A stretch of 64,000 nt of DNA, taken from positions 1-64,000 of the forward strand of contig PDNB01000074.1 of NCBI GenBank assembly GCA_002573585.1, in the 5' to 3' direction. Every line of letters starts with the position of its first letter. The stretch's first letter is position 1. The notes below the pieces were generated by a model. It made no database searches and was not told the origin of the DNA. It saw only the letters and a program-made list of their open reading frames with translations. This DNA comes from Helicocarpus griseus UAMH5409. Taxonomy: Eukaryota > Ascomycota > Eurotiomycetes > Onygenales > Ajellomycetaceae. Shown here piece after piece: positions 21,296-33,626 of this stretch. The position numbers and the translations under genes are program-made.

Positions 21296-23190
21296 CTGCT
21301 GTTTTTGAATTTAGTGATGTTGGGTAAGTGATTCGTCTTTGGGGCACTCTTTTAATAATGTTCTGAACAGAATTGTGGCTCGTTGAAGGGGTTCTATGGG
21401 GGAAAGGTTCGCCTGAGCTGGCAAGGTGTGTCTCGCGTCCTGTTTGTACCGGATTCTCATGTTTTTCGTGAGATGCCCTTGAAGCCCACATTGACTGACG
21501 GGTAGGAGACGTGATGGTGGCATGGGGCACGATGGCAATTTGATTTGATGTGAAAGGATTTGACCGTTTCCCCGAAATATTAGCATTGCAAGTTACCTAC
21601 CTACAATAACTGAACGACATCCCTTTCATGCCCGTATTTTTTATCCAGATACCATAGGCAACAGAATTATTCCAAATCATTAAACCGATATCAACATTCC
21701 AACCCTTCCGCCTGATGGGTTACTCCTCATCGCTGCAATTCTCAGTATTATCCCCACTCTCGCTCCTACTCTCAGCGTCACTCTCGCTATTCTCCTTCAG
21801 ATTCTAGCTAATCTCACGGTTTAGCTGCATCATAATTGCCATGGATGAAAGAAAGGCAAAGGGTGAAAAAGAACGAAGGAAGGAGGGAGAAAAGGCAGAG
21901 ATGGGAAGAAAAGAAAAAGCTCACACCATGTTCCCCATCCCTATTCATAAGCTCTGTCATTTCGTAAACTACCTTCGGCAATCCCTCTCCCTCAACAACT
22001 TCAAGGGGGGGCAACTGATAATCCCAAACTCAAAGACCATTCCCCCCCCTCTCCCATGGCAATGGTCCCCCACCAATCACGGCCAAAAAAAGCCAACAAT
22101 GCGCTGACCCGGCGGTGGCTCTACGTTTCGTCCAGCTGTCAGTCAACACGCACAACCGTAGGGCGAAAGATCAAAACGTAAAGGCTAAAAGAACACTCAC
22201 CAAGCACAGAGATATACTGAGGACGTTCAAACCCACTCAGCTAATCTCCTTCCCACCTATCTTTCAAGTAAATCCGCGTTCCCATAAGGACCTCCTGGTC
22301 ATTTCTGACCACCTCAATCTTCACAATCTCCAACCCATCTTGGTAAGCTCCTGGGGAATAATCTTGACCATTGCCGCCAAGGCTATGCGTCCTGCTGTCC
22401 CTACTCAGTCGCGAACCACAATTGACGTTGCCCATCATCAAAGTCAACATATAAGCTGTTCAAATAGCACCTCATCCGCGCATTGATGGACTTGACATGC
22501 CAGTGTTTTATGACATAGGTTTGTTGCGGCACAGGTTATCAGGTGTTGGACCTCGGGAATACCGTGGATGGTGGACATTAGGGCAGCAGCTTATCCTACC
22601 TCTTTTTCCGACACCATTTTAAGTCCATTTCTGAGCATGTGTCACTAGTAGAGGTAAAAAAGTACAATGAGGATTAGCCGTGATGGGGCTGAACTTGGAC
22701 TATTCTTGGGAGAATTATGCGCTGATGCCAGCCGTGGAGTCCCAGGATGTCACTTTCCTTGACAACATCGATCTCGGCTCCAAGAGACTAAATACCAGTG
22801 AAGGGAATTGAGCCAGCGACTAAAACAGCCTCGTGGATCGGCACGAGTCACACAACATACTCGTTCTGCAAAGAAGGACGTAGACGAAGCAAGACACGGC
22901 CGCGTGCTTGCTGACTTAACTTCATCTCTTTCTGACTCGCTCTCTTGAGCTCTCGGTCAACGCAGAGTGGGATCTTGCTCTGGGGATTGGCATCTGGAGC
23001 ACACCAACTGAATGAGTTTCTCTAACAACCAATGTCAGCTTGGTGTCGCTCTCGTTTAGCCACCACACGCGTAAGACCGAGTGGTTTCCCTTGTCCAACC
23101 ATGTTCGAGGTATGATACATAGATTTCTGTCTCAAAATATTCCTGCACAGTACAACCAGCTGCTCACACAGACCACAGTGTTGTGCTGCC
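21296..23190. other. Gene-poor region with possible minus-strand remnants
   Basis: No complete gene found. On the minus strand three stretches look protein-like: 22450-22241 (GGNGQDYSPGAYQDGLEIVKIEVV), about 22014-21920 (LPPLEVVEGEGLPKVVYEMT, ending at a possible gtgagc donor) and an acidic tail ENSESDAESRSESGDNTE ending at a TAA near 21722. I could not join them into one frame; a TGA interrupts the second one upstream. They may be a decayed gene, or a spliced gene I could not reconstruct. Confidence 0.3.
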
Positions 23191-23599
23191 AATCACTATT
23201 GCCTCCGCCTCCACCGCGCCCGCTCCGTGGTCCTTACTCCCGAAGAGCTTGTCGAAGTCCGCGCCGCTTAACGAACCTTTGAAGGTGCCTACACCCGCAC
23301 CGCTCTCTCGCAGTTCTCCTTCTCTCTTATCATCCTCAAGATCTTCACTGCTGAATTCTACAGCATCGGCGTGCTTGTCATCGGCATCTTCCGTTGTCAG
23401 CAGAGCAATAAGCTGTTTTTCTCAGAGGTGGATGACAATGGTGTCCATCGGCGCAAATTTCGCACCAGCAGGAACATCGGTTGTCGTTTTGACCGCCCTG
23501 AGTGTGGCTGCTTATGTGCTTGTTGGTTTTGACCTTGACAATGCAAAGCGCTACTCCCAGAGACAGCAGCGTGCAGATCTATTAGAGAGTCGAGAATGA
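23191..23599 (+). pseudogene. Broken DUF202-like membrane protein gene
   Basis: One frame reads RARSVVLTPEELVEVRAA, then a TAA stop at 23269-23271, then RTFEGAYTRTALSQFSFSLI and LKIFTAEFYSIGVLVIGIF, and later HRRKFRTS. From about 23470 the sensible sequence continues in another frame (TSVVVLTALSVAAYVLVGF) to the stop at 23599. The order (TPEELVEVRA, aromatic/hydrophobic helices, basic loop, last helix) is that of fungal small membrane proteins with a DUF202-like domain; this family call is tentative. At least one nonsense codon (consistent with CAA to TAA) and one frameshift make it a pseudogene. No start codon could be assigned. Confidence 0.6.
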
Positions 23600-23910
23600 T
23601 GGGACGACTGTTTTACATGCGAATCCCTCTCTTTTCAGGCAGCCTTTCTATACTCCTTTTTCCATGAACTACCAAAACAGGGTGCTCTGGCGAAATGAAC
23701 CTTCCAGTATTGGATTCTGAAGCTGTGCCTGCCTTCTATATCGGAGTCTGCCTTCCTATACTGGATGTCACCTGACGCTACCATAATTTTATCCAACCAG
23801 GGGATGTTCTGTGCCTTCTAAATTGGTCGCAGGTCACCTCTTTCTATTCTAATACGGAATTCGAAGCATCTAATTAACCGAAGATATTCCTGATGACGTT
23901 CAACGGCGAG

Positions 23911-23933
23911 TCACGTGAAAAGGAAACGTTTCC
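23911..23933. promoter_or_regulatory. Paired palindromes TCACGTGA and GGAAACGTTTCC
   Basis: Two perfect palindromes lie side by side: TCACGTGA at 23911-23918 and the 12-bp GGAAACGTTTCC at 23922-23933. They sit about 130 bp before the ATG of the small frame at 24059 and suggest a genuine promoter. Confidence 0.45.
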
Positions 23934-24058
23934 ACAGGGCGCAGAGATATAACTCTTGGGAGAATGCAAGTCTTCGTCCGCTTAAGCCTTTTGTTGAACT
24001 GTGCACATCGAGAACTATTGGGAATCCAATTCCTTTAAATTAACTACGCATATTCGCC

Positions 24059-24292
24059 ATGGATTCCGGTGGCAGTCACTGTCGGGCCGCAGCCTCTGGG
24101 TCTTGTCCGGTCACGGCGCCATATTCACTACCGACAGTAACCAAGAGAGATGCAGTGAAGTATCTCCCACGTAACACACCAAAGTATCGTTTCCCAGGAA
24201 TCGAAGACGGTGAAGAGATCGTCGATGAGAATCAAAGCCTCTATCTTATTTTCTCACACGTTGCTCCGAGCGTTAAGTCTCAAATTGTCTGA
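24059..24292 (+). CDS. Small hypothetical protein or truncated gene
   Basis: A 77-codon frame with a good start context (cgccATGG). The predicted protein begins MDSGGSHCRAAASGSC and is acidic in the second half. No family recognised. It ends exactly where CpG-poor decayed sequence begins (about 24300), so it may be the 5' stump of a gene cut by a repeat. Translation is supported only by start context and the upstream palindromes. Confidence 0.3.
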   Translation: MDSGGSHCRAAASGSCPVTAPYSLPTVTKRDAVKYLPRNTPKYRFPGIEDGEEIVDENQSLYLIFSHVAPSVKSQIV

Positions 24293-24299
24293 GTGAAGT

Positions 24300-24850
24300 A
24301 ATTAGAATCTGACATGTAATACTCTGAGATGCGCAAGATAAAATTTGCTATACTGAGATTTTTTTTTTCTTATTAATTTATTATTTTAATAATTATAAGA
24401 TCACTCATATTGATATGTACCACAGGCTGAAGTTTGCTGATGAATTGTGAAAGAGAGATCATGTTAAATGTCAAGAAATAGCTTGCTGTATATGTGACAG
24501 AAAAACAAAATCAACAAAGTGAACAGAAAAATCTCAGTCTGCCATGATCAGATATCTCAGTAGAGAGTCAGTCTGTGCATAGTTTTAGAGTAATTAAGTC
24601 ACAGAGTGAAGTGAAATTGTATCAGAGAAGAAGAGAAGTGAAAATTGTTGTCAAGTCAAATCATTTTATCTGTGGCGCAGCTGATCTGCATGATGCTGAT
24701 AGTGAGGTCAATTGAAAGAGACACGCAGCACACATGTGATGAGAGAATTGTAAGAATCTCAAATGAAATTAGATATAATGAAGAGAAGATGTTGAAGCGG
24801 CGGGAAGAGAAAGTTTATATAGTTCAGAAAGCAGTGATACCTAGGTAACT
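24300..24850. repeat. CpG-poor decayed sequence with terminal-repeat-like ends
   Basis: About 550 bp with only a handful of CG dinucleotides and much TGA/TCA/TTG, like 1618-2160. It includes a 12-bp inverted repeat, actgagattttt at 24352-24363 and its complement aaaaatctcagt at 24527-24538, enclosing 187 bp in total. This could be a MITE remnant; no transposase is visible. Confidence 0.4.
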
Positions 24851-26177
24851 ATTCTTTACAGATATATTGGCATATTTCATCTTGGATTGATAACTGACTG
24901 GTGCTGGGCACGTTTTATATGCCCGCGCGCAATGACTAGGTAGGACGAGTACTTCTTGTAGTTTGACAAATGGCTACAACGTTTTTGAAGCGGAAGAAGT
25001 ACGGATGTAGATATTTGTAACTAGCTAGTTAGCCATCAATATCAGAACATATCATAGCAGAACTAACATACAGTACATACAACTCTTCACAAGCCAATAA
25101 AGACTGGAAAAAACTCGAAACAGATAATTATAAATAATAATATCAATAAACTATAGCACTAAGAGAAATATAAAGACAATAATATATATAACAAAAACCC
25201 ATCCGGAAAAGGGAAGCAAATAAAAACACCCCTCTCGCCCATCCTTTGAGAAAAGATCCGCCAAAAAGAGAGAAAGCCCTTGAATATAATAAATGATAAA
25301 CATCAAACAACAAGATCAGAAGCAAGGTATTTAAAAACAGCGTAAAAATAACAGAAAAAGGCAACACCGAATCCCATGCAAACCCACCCACCATTTTCGA
25401 AGAAAAAGTATCAACACACACACTCCGAGAAAAGAACCCAGTCAAAGGACCATAAAAAACACACGCAAACCAGACTGCGTCGCGTATTATAAACAATATA
25501 ATAGGAAACCCGGTCAAGATAGCAGAGAAACGAGAGAAAAAGAAACATCAACCCTAAATTTCAAACATCTACTCTCAGCAAAGTCAATCACACATCCCGA
25601 GAAATAGGTTCACCAGGCGACTGATGGGTAAGAAAAAGAATACATATAAAGCTGTATGCGACGCGAAGTCAATAATTGATACAAGCACTGTATAAGAATG
25701 ACCAACAGTCAAGAGATACATATAAACCGGTTAAGCAGGATGTGGGAAAGTGGCGGGTATGAGTCGGGTCCCAATCGGATATCGCGACGGGGCCGTATGT
25801 GTCGTCTTAAATGTTCGAGAGCGAAAGGAGGGCGTTGGGAGTGGAAAGGTAAAAAGGACGAGGGCGAAAGCAGGTAAAAGGCGGGGAACCCAATAAGTAA
25901 AAGACGCACGAAAACTTTTGTTCTTTGCTTGGCTCTTGTTTCTCTTGTCTTTTCTCTTATCTTCTCTTTGTCTCTCATATCTGAAACTTTTTTGATTTCA
26001 AAAACGATGTTGAAGAATCTTAAAAGGATCAACAATCTAAGAAGTCGACGCGCTCGCGCTCGCTCGCGTAGCATTGCTGATCTGCTGATGGTAAGACCCG
26101 ATCGGTTGGAAACCCCTAAAAGGTCGATATAGTTAGCCTTACATTCTTTCCTCTAGCCATTTAAGTTCTATTAAAAC
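24851..26177. other. AT-rich region 3' of the forkhead gene
   Basis: No gene supported. The plus strand is A-rich (25080-25560), so the minus strand offers a T-rich, hydrophobic-looking frame at 25517-25143 that I regard as spurious. Part of this should be the 3' UTR of the forkhead gene. Confidence 0.4.
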
Positions 26178-28462
26178 CTACCTCGCAAGATCAAACTCCC
26201 CAGCCTCATCACCATCCTCATCCTCATCCTCATCATGGTTATTTCTCCCATTAGCTGCACGACGATGATCAACCACCCCATTGCCATTAGCATGGACATG
26301 ACCACCACCAGCAGCAGCAGCTCTAGAAGCAAGCGACCGACTGCCAGGTTTGCTCGGACTGCCCAAATTCGGCGGTGGCGGACTGCTGCTCGGAATGATA
26401 TTCATCCCATCACTAGCTCCAGCTCTCCTCTTCTGACTAGAACCACCGCCGCCGCCACCACCGCCATTCAACGGGCTCATGTCCGTCAGCCGCCCAGGCG
26501 TGCTGCCAATGTCCGCAAACTTCCAGAATTGGGCTGGGGAGCTCATGGGCATGAACTTGGACGGAATCTGAGCGGTGCTGGGTGGTGGGAGATGAGGCTG
26601 TTGGCGGCGTGGGGCAGGCGTGATCATCGATGTAGTGTCGTCGAGAAACGAGGATGATAGCACTGGTGGTGAGCCTGCAATATTGTCCGAAAGGCCGTAT
26701 GCGCGACTTGGATTGTTGTTGCGTAGACGGCTGGGGAGTGGGGACTGCTCATTGTAGTCGGCATTGCTGTTACCATTGGCGCCACGGCCGGCCCGCGAGC
26801 CGCGTTCCGGCGTATAGGCTTCCACTGGAGCAACAGAGAAAGAGTTGAACGACGGGGAAGTTGTCTGCGGAGAGGGGTTGCTTGCTGGGAATGAGTTTTC
26901 GAAGCTCTTATCGTAACCCTTTTGATTACCATTCGCGGCGCGGAAACTGTTCTTGCTTTCCTTGCCGACAGGCGAAGATGGAGCAGATGACTGCTGGTTG
27001 CCTTTACGGGCCTGCTTGTTCCAATATTCCTGCCGGAACTCTGGTGCAATCTGCCACTTCATACCCTTACCAGGCTCGTCAGTGCGGCGAGGTACCTTCT
27101 GGAAAGCTTTGTTCAAAGACAGGTTATGGCGGATAGAGTTCTACACACAAATCTATTAGTAATGTACTTCAGGACAGTATATATAGGGGGTGTCATACGA
27201 ACCTGCCAACCCGAGTTTGTATGACGGTAAAACGCATATCTCTCAGTAATAAAGTTGTAAATATTGCTCAAAGTCAGTTTCTCCTCCTCAGTCGAGAAGA
27301 TAGCCTGCGCGATCATCGTAGCATAGCTGTACGGCGGCTTCAAATCCTTTGCCGAATCAGCGCTATAATCAATCTCCTCTGTGCTTTCCATCATCATTCC
27401 GCGATTGTACAGCGGCGACGGTTTGGTAGTAGGAGCGTCAGCGGTATCCGGCGACCGGGGACGGGGCGGCGGAGTAGTCTGGCGACTCTTATACGAGCTC
27501 GCAGGTCCCCCAGCAGGCCCAGCTCCATCTCTACCTCTGTGAGCGGGTTTTTCTTCTGCAGAAAGAGAAGCTCGAGCAGCTGCGCGGGAAGATTCTGGGT
27601 GCGCATGCTGAGCCTCGTCCCAACTTGCGGCGTCGTCTACAGCACCCAGGCCTTGGCACTTTTCGACAAAGTCCGGATGGACAACAGCTTGATCGCCGGG
27701 GGTCACAAACATCATTTGCGTGCCGGCAATCTCGATGACATCGCCGCAAGAGAGATTAGCCTCGCCCCCTCGTCTTATGATTTGGTTATTCAAACGGACC
27801 CCGTTGCGACCATTGACTCGAAGATGCCAGCCAACTGATTTCTCGCTACTATAAAAGATCTCCGCATGCAGCCGCGAAACAAACTTGCTGGGGCCTAGAT
27901 CGATATGCACATCGGGCATAGACTGAGCAGCAACGGTGACCGGGCTCGACTGGGCGTCGATCTTCTGCTCCCGATCTGGAGGTCGTCCAATATTGATCTG
28001 CACGCTTTTCATGTAGTAAGTCCAATCACGGCCAGCAATCTTGGCATATGCCTTGACGCTCTCTGGATTCTCTTGCTTGTTCTTGACATTCGAGTATTTA
28101 TCCATGACAGCCACATGATCGTCCGAGACTTCAAGACAAGCTATCACAGAATCCACCAAATCTTTGTTGGTCGAAGTATCGTTTTCGTTTTCGGTAGCGG
28201 AGTCATCTGCATATTCGGGCTCCGGGGTCTTCTCTACAGGTAGGGGGAGGGAAGGAGAATGATTAAGCTGCAAAAGGCAGAGACTATTAGCGACGTTGCC
28301 CAAATCTGTAAGGAATAAATTATAGGTATATCAAGAGCGGGGAGATAATACCTTTGGCTTCTTAGAACGACGAGTGGGAGAAGAATCAACCGGATCTGCC
28401 TCAGAGGTATCTTGTAATTCAACATGCTTGCGCCGGTTGCGGCCCTTGGTTGACGGCGGCAT
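26178..28462 (-). CDS. Forkhead transcription factor with FHA domain (Fkh1/Fkh2 type)
   Basis: Exons on the minus strand are 28462-28352, 28267-27203 and 27140-26178, all joined in phase 0, giving 712 residues. Introns have gtatta and gttcgt donors and ctaatag-type branch sites. Exon 1 is basic (KGRNRRKH). The FHA domain (about 130-205) shows IGRPPD, SRLHAEI and NGRNGVRLN, the phosphothreonine-binding residues. The winged helix (about 345-440) starts KPPYSYATMIAQAI, and the intron cuts it between GWQ and NSIRHNLSLNKAF. The C-terminus is long, Ser/Pro/Asn-rich, ending with an acidic run. In yeast Fkh1/2 control G2/M genes and replication timing; in filamentous fungi the FHA-forkhead protein affects septation and development. 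Confidence 0.92.
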
Positions 28463-31056
28463 ATTGTGGTTTAGAAATCAGATCTTGGAATAATATGTTC
28501 CTTTTCTCATCCAGTATGTTGTCGCGAACACGGGGAACGTATCGTAGCCAGGCGCGCGACGCCTTATCAACGCGGATTTGTAAATCTACTAGCGACAAAA
28601 CGGTTTTGGGGGAAGGAGGACCGAAGATGAAAGCGGTTTCTTGAATGAGATCACGTTGCGCGAATGTTGAAAGTAATGAATGTGTTGAGTTTTCCTGTTG
28701 AGGCTTGGTAGTTTGCGTGTATTTATTCCAGCAAGAACGGAAAGTAAATAAATTTTTATGAGAGGCAGAAAAAAGTCAACAGTGACAGAGTGACCTTGAA
28801 TGTTTTTCTCTGCGCCTCCGATCCAGGAAGTTTGTTGTTGCCACCAGTGCCTTTTTTGCGCTTTTCGCCGGGGAAGTTTAAGGAAAGGCGATTTCTTAGG
28901 TTTTTCGGCGACCCGACGGAGGTGCCTCCCCCAGACAACCTTGGTTCGGAAGGGTAAATAGAGAGAAAAACCCCTCGCGTAAAAATCTCTGGCTTGGTCA
29001 GCTTTATGCGATCCGATCCAGGGCGAAATCAATGGTAGGTTTCTGGGATATGGATGATGCGAGGGCAGGATAGGTTTGTTTGGGTGTGATGGGTGGTCGG
29101 TGGTGGAGATGGTTGTTGTGAGAATATGACGCGCCGCTCTTGGGATCGGTCTGGTCTGGGTAAATACACCGCACCGCACCACGTCCCCGACCGAGTCTGT
29201 CAGTTTAAACTACTAACTTGTCGCATGCGCTCGCACGTTAGACTTATCCGCGGCCGTGATATTTGCTTTTTCGTTCAACCTTCCGTCTCTTTTTTTCCAG
29301 AGTTTCCTTCGCGAAGCGCAAAGAGTCCGGAGAAAATAGGGCGATGACTGAATTATAATTCTTAAATTGAACGACCGGGCGATCTAATAATTTTCGACTT
29401 TCCCGTTTGCCTCCCTTTCCCGGCGACGATAATTGATAATAATAATAATGTTCTCTGTTGTTTCTTTTTTGTTTGCCTCCCCTGTCGCGCGCGTCCACCA
29501 CTGACCACTACTACCACGTAATAATAAACCCTCTTAAACTCCGCAATATCTTCCTTTGTCTGGTTGACAGGAAAAGTAAAACCTCTATCTCTGAGTCTCT
29601 CTGAGTCTCTTTCCCTTCGCTTCCGTTGGAGCGGCGGGGTATTTGTTTTTCTGTTTGTTGTGGATCTCGTTTCAGTCAGACAAGCAAATAATAAATAAAT
29701 CCAGTCTTGTTGTTTTCTTTTTCGCCTTATGATGAACCGATTTGGGAGCAAGAGAGGATACGCGATATGGTGGATTGGGGCAGTTGGATAGTTTGGTCGG
29801 ACTCCATCACAGAGCCATCTGCTGGAGACCGGGGGTTTCGGTGCCGCCACGACGGACGCGAACGAGAGGTCAAGGCGGCGGAAAGATGTGGTCCAGGCCA
29901 ATGCGATAAGACGGGTGCTCACTGCTGATAAGGGTAGGGTGGTTTGAAGAATAGAGTTGAATGAGCGATGGCTGATGATGGTGATGGCGCAGGTCAATGG
30001 GGAAGGGATGGGAGTGAATAGTAATCCAAGTTGGAGAGTGATGAAGCTGATGAAGACGTCTGAGATGAGGCTCTGCTCTTGCCCCCCAGCTGTGATGTCT
30101 TCCTCTTCCTGCTGGATTCAGTATTGTTGACTGTGTCGTTCCTGCCAAACACCCAGACATGGTATGTAATCTATCTCTGTGTTCCGATACCGCGGTGTGG
30201 CTGCATGCTATGTAATATATTACCGGATTATCTATATTCCGCCCATGCAACCGTATTTCCGGTATTGGCTTGGCATTCCCGATTCGGCAGCTAGACACTG
30301 CCCAGATATAAAATCTTCCGGATAGGAAAGGCAACCTTGCTGCGTATTAACAATCTTATAAGGGAAACCGCTGCGGAGGTTTGAAGGGAGGACTCAAACC
30401 TTAACAGTAACAGTGTTAAAAGATTAGACTCATACATCTCGGGCCGTTACATTTAGAGTTGGGCTCTTGGCATCATTATTTCCAGAAAACAGAAAGGTAA
30501 AAGACAAAAGTCATAGTCATAGTAAATACCGAGATAGTGTTACGTACACTGATAATTCCCTCGAAAACTGTGCGTAGGAACTTGAAAGGGGGAAAAGGAG
30601 ACAACAAAGTAGCTTAACTAACTTCGACCCGGATGAAACGAGAATTTGAATATAAACAATGTGATGTAAAGGGGAAAAAATGCCTTTGGGAAACATCGAT
30701 ACTCTCTCTGCCTAAGACATATGTCGCGCAAGGCAGCGAACAGATAACTCAATACCAGAGTGGTGAGGAGAGGGACAAAAGCCATAAGCTAAAAGACAAA
30801 GTTCGGAAGCCATGGGGAGTATACATTTGGGGAATGAAAGGTGAAGAGAGAAAGATAGTGATAAAAAGAAGCAAAACGTCCGATAAAACAACAACAGCCT
30901 AGTAAACATAGTAGAAAAGGACAAACTGTGGAAAAGATCTGACCTCGAAACACCGCTCACAGAAATCATACCGGTAGAAAAAGAAATAAAAGGGGATAAA
31001 AGCCCGATAAAACAGAAATAATAAGCAAATATGGAAAGTTTCAACAGCCTCAAAAC
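28463..31056. other. Intergenic region between the forkhead gene and pacC
   Basis: About 2.6 kb with no convincing gene. The left part is the forkhead promoter and leader on the minus strand; the right part (about 30480-31056) is A-rich and likely includes the pacC 3' UTR. Open frames here lack any recognisable domain. Confidence 0.4.
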
Positions 31057-33626
31057 TCAAGACTCTTCAAAATCCATCTTTAAAACCGGATACAAGCTTC
31101 CGCCATTCTCAGCACTACCTCCCTCGGACTTCTCCTTGTTCTTTTGTTCTGGCAATTGCTGCTGCTGCTGGTGTCCCTCAGTCTTATCTTCTGCAGCGGG
31201 GGACGCTGTCGGCGTCCCTCCAAGCTCAATACCTTCCATCTTCTCGCTGACATCATGACTATCCTTATTGGCGTCACCATCATCCTCATAGTCACCACGA
31301 CTTAACCGCTCATAGATGTACAAGCGCAATTTCTCGATCAGGCGCACGTTAGCCACCCACTGCTCTACAGAATGGTCATTGGCCTCGTTGGCAGCGGCAA
31401 CGGCGCGAGATGCCTCCTCCGCGTCTGGAGTTGCGCTAGCGCTCGAGCTCTTGCGCTTTTCGCTGTCACGATCGGGGCTAGCATCATGATTCGACGTTGG
31501 CTGTCGGAGTGCAGGATCGATGAGGCTCGCAGAAAACTTAGCAGGTTCCTTGGAAGGAGGCGAAAGTCGGGACTCTCCATACTGCGTCTGCGACGACTCG
31601 AACTCGACGGGTCGGGATCGTTGGAGCATACCGCCAGTATATCGTCGACGGTCGTCGCTTTCAAAGATGCTACTGAGAGTTGACGCTGGAGCGGCATTTG
31701 ACACGCTTGGATAGGCTGCAGTTGAATGTTCTTGGCTAGTCGTTGCCGGAAGTGTTGGATACATACCCGCATTCGATTGTGGATGGTGGGAAGGAGGAAC
31801 CGCGTGGTGAGTGGAAGAAACAGAGACGGGAGAACGACCAGAAGTGTACGACTGCGCACTGGAAGGAGGCGTCAGTGCAGGGGTGGCACTATGTGGTGAA
31901 CGAGCGGCAGATGAGGATGTCATTATCGGAGCAGATGTTGTTGCTGTCGCGTGGCTAGATGGGATATGGGTGGCAGTTGGGGGTGAGCCGGTAGGACGAT
32001 AGCTCATTCCGCCGTGGATGTAGTGGGCTCCTGGCTGTGCGACTCCAGCAGCAGCGACGTGGTCATCACTCTCGTATACGGTGCTCTGCATCTGTTCCAG
32101 GAACTGGTCAATATTCATCAAGTCAGCCTTGGTGCGGAGGTTCCCCATCGGTGGCAGGTGGTAAGACTGTGCCGGCACTGGGCCAGGCTGGTAGCCGCCG
32201 CCATGGCCGCCCACGTTGACCATGGCTGGCACCGGCTGATACTCAGGTACAGCACCGCCGTTAACCAAGGGAAGAGGCAGGCCATGCAAGTTCAAAAGAC
32301 GTTGCCCAACCGCGGCGTAGGAGTTGGGGTCGAACTGACGGCGTTTCAAGTCACCGAAAAATTCATTCAAAGCATCGTATCCGCGCTTTTTTGATTCATA
32401 AGAGGCCTGGTGCGACGCGTCGCTGCCCACAGCATAGTATACGTTGCCGTAAGAGGGGTTCGAAGGGTGTTGTTGATGCGGAGTTTGATAGTACTGTGGC
32501 GCTCCATGCGGATACCCCTGGCCGGGTACAGGACCCAAGGATCCCTCGAAATAATGGGCTGCCAAAGGATTTATATTAGTATTAGAGTACATGATATAGT
32601 AGCATGGGGGCGGGAGCGAATCCAGGGTTTTCATAGTGCCACATGAACTGTGCCAAACAAGGTAAACATGGAACTTACATTTACCATCTGCACCAACACC
32701 AACACCAAACATTCCATTCGGAGGTCTAGCTCCTGGGCCAGGCTCCGGAGAACGTACGAGGACGGAATCGTCTGCATGAGTCTTGACATGCTTTTTTAAA
32801 TCCTGTGGACGCTTGAAAGCTTTGCCACAGAAATCACACTTGTGGGGTTTCAAGGGCACATGGACTCGGATATGCGATGTGATATGATCGCGCTTGACAG
32901 TAGTCGTCCGGCAATTGGCCCATCCACAAGTCAAGTTCAAGTTATTGGTGCTTTTGCGGCCAACATGGCGTTCGCAAACGTGCTCCTAAATAGGGAATAT
33001 GTATTAGAAGAGCCACGGAATGTTGGGAAATTTGGGGTATATCAAGCAGTTCTCTTCATCAACGGCGTAACGCCACCTTTGCAGGCGAACAGAAACACCA
33101 GAAAAGTAAAAGCCCTAGTCAAAGACATCAACAGTGAAAGGAGAGTCCAAGAACTGATGTAAGGTCTATGGGGCTTGTATATATCACGTGAAGGATATTG
33201 CTTTGGCCAAGAGACAAAACTCACATAGAGGGCTTCAGCTGTTGGCAACCTGTCTTGGCAACCCTGCCACTGGCACACTAGGTTCTCAGAAACACCCTGA
33301 GCTGCCCCATTGCTCACATTCTGTGAGAGGGAAACAGGAGTGACAACAGAAGCTGCCGCTGCAGCCGCAGCTGCTTGTTGAACAGCTGAGGGAGAGGTCA
33401 GCGGAGGCTGGGCAGCAGACGGCTGGGCAGGAGAGTGCTGGACTGCTGCCTGAGACTGCTGCGATGGAGGGCCTTGCTGCTGGACCTGCTGAGGTTGCTG
33501 AGTCTGCTGCTGATGCTGAGGAGGCTGTTGAGACTGCTGTTGCGGTGATTGTTGCGGCTGTTGTGGCTGTTGTTGCTGCTGTTGAGCCATTGGGGCGGAC
33601 GTGTCTTGGTTTTCGCGGGAGGACAT
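31057..33626 (-). CDS. pacC: pH-response transcription factor PacC
   Basis: Exons on the minus strand are 33626-33225, 32985-32679 and 32558-31057, giving 736 residues. The 239-bp intron 1 interrupts zinc finger 1; the 120-bp intron 2 has a gtaagt donor. Order: Gln/Pro-rich and Ala-rich N-terminus, three C2H2 fingers (CQWQGC..., LTCGWANCRTTTVKRDH, HKCDFCGKAFKRPQDLKKH), a Ser/Thr/Pro region, the signalling-protease box (NIDQFLEQMQSTVYESDDH), and the C-terminal regulatory region near WVANVRLIEKLRLYIYERL. PacC is activated by two-step proteolysis at alkaline pH and binds GCCARG. The start was set at 33626 because no ATG occurs in frame upstream. Eight GCCAAG copies lie 1.36 kb upstream, and one lies in intron 1, suggesting autoregulation. 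Confidence 0.96.

Noticed and set aside
25143..25517. 124-codon hydrophobic minus-strand frame
   Set aside because: The plus strand is A-rich here, so the complement yields Phe/Leu-rich codons by composition alone; no domain, no splice context, and it lies in the likely 3' UTR zone of the forkhead gene.
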